64,000 nt of DNA, from the NCBI GenBank assembly GCA_966211965.1, contig CBIHON010000008.1, positions 62,001 to 126,000 of the forward strand. The letters are read 5' to 3'. A program made the translations under genes and the position numbers. Source of the DNA: CBIHON01 sp966211965. Its GTDB lineage: Bacteria > Pseudomonadota > Gammaproteobacteria > Burkholderiales > Burkholderiaceae_D. Under the pieces are notes generated by a model, which saw only the letters and a program-made list of their open reading frames with translations, did not search any database and was not told the DNA's origin. How positions within the stretch are numbered: position 1 is the first letter of the stretch; each line of letters starts with the position of its first letter. Shown piece by piece: positions 63,651 through 64,000 of the stretch.

Positions 63651-64000
63651 CTAATTCAAAATCGTGCCGGGCGGAACATCCGGCGACAGCGCGGCGGCAT
63701 AGCCCAGCAGATCATGCGCCAGTTGCCGGCAAAAAGCCGGGTGCATTTCCATCGATTGCCAGCCATAGAACGGCGAACGCACGCTGAGCATGGCGCCACC
63801 CTCGGTGGCAGGAATATCGTCGCGCGTGGCGAGCGCCAGGCGGTCCAGCGGCGGCGATGGAATGGATGGATTCGGCGGCGGTACGCTGGCCGGTATCGGC
63901 GGCTGCATTTTGGAGCGCGCTTCGCCGAGCAGGCTCAGCAGGGACTCCAGGTGCTGCGGGCTGACTAGGCGCACCCAATGGCCGTCCAGTTCCAACAGGA
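63651..64000 (-). CDS. Partial hypothetical protein, cut by the window end
   Basis: The 3' part (about 115 residues) of a gene that enters from beyond 64000, as the frame is open to the end. It reads LLELDGHWVRLVSPQHLESLLSLLGEARSKMQPPIPASVPPPNPSIPSPP, with a Pro/Ser-rich linker, then SPFYGWQSMEMHPAFCRQLAHDLLGYAAALSPDVPPGTILN. No family recognised. It converges on kup. Confidence 0.6.
   Translation of the reverse strand, partial: LLELDGHWVRLVSPQHLESLLSLLGEARSKMQPPIPASVPPPNPSIPSPPLDRLALATRDDIPATEGGAMLSVRSPFYGWQSMEMHPAFCRQLAHDLLGYAAALSPDVPPGTILN

Noticed and set aside
1..64000. tRNA, rRNA, CRISPR arrays, prophage or toxin-antitoxin genes
   Set aside because: No cloverleaf-like sequences, regular spaced repeats, integrase, phage structural genes or paired small toxin genes were seen on reading both strands.

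Overview
The window reads as chromosomal DNA of a betaproteobacterium of the order Burkholderiales, most likely Oxalobacteraceae (Herminiimonas, Collimonas or Herbaspirillum type). The grounds are the GC-rich codon use, the gene set and pairings (parE-slt-parC, hemCDXY divergent from ppc, nadE-PII, ftsK-lolA, kup) and the protein sequences as I recall these families. The genus is an inference; no rRNA or tRNA gene is present to fix it.

Layout. 0-3.1 kb: a MoxR ATPase/VWA pair and a response-regulator-like protein without the phosphoacceptor aspartate. 3.1-9.3 kb: topoisomerase IV genes parE and parC around a lytic transglycosylase, then a small exported protein. 9.5-12.8 kb: a KdpD/KdpE two-component pair without kdpFABC. 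13-19.2 kb: amino-acid genes (aminotransferase, PhzF, RidA, EamA and LysE exporters, DUF2917, MocR regulator). 19.4-24.9 kb: htpG, lolA, ftsK. 25.2-31.9 kb: trxB, Smr protein, TRIC-like channel, PII, nadE, FemAB-like protein and a Ser/Thr kinase. 31.9-35.5 kb: HDOD-GAF protein, a LysR regulator and its divergent EamA exporter. 35.6-44.2 kb: ppa, hemY-hemX-hemD-hemC, ppc and a PhyH dioxygenase. 44.3-52.7 kb: PBP7-type endopeptidase and a probable organophosphate uptake locus (LysR, three ABC genes, GlpT/UhpT-type MFS carrier). 52.9-55.1 kb: MarR/EamA/nitroreductase. 55.1-57.5 kb: a decaying stretch with two small inverted-repeat elements, an interrupted phosphatase and a frameshifted pyruvate kinase-methyltransferase chimera. 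58-64 kb: cheZ-cheA, a broken TPM gene, kup and a partial gene.

The most notable results are: (1) a set of short non-coding elements with unrelated terminal repeats, all inserted at CTAG with TA duplicated, one of them dissected to the base because it splits a phosphatase gene whose original C-terminus can be rebuilt; (2) a chimeric, frameshifted pyk-methyltransferase gene next to it; (3) a 17-base T-rich motif shared by the promoter regions of kdpDE and kup, which lie 52 kb apart; (4) a KdpD that lacks the usual universal-stress-protein domain. I found no CRISPR array, prophage, transposase gene or obvious new defence system; most of the window is ordinary core chromosome.
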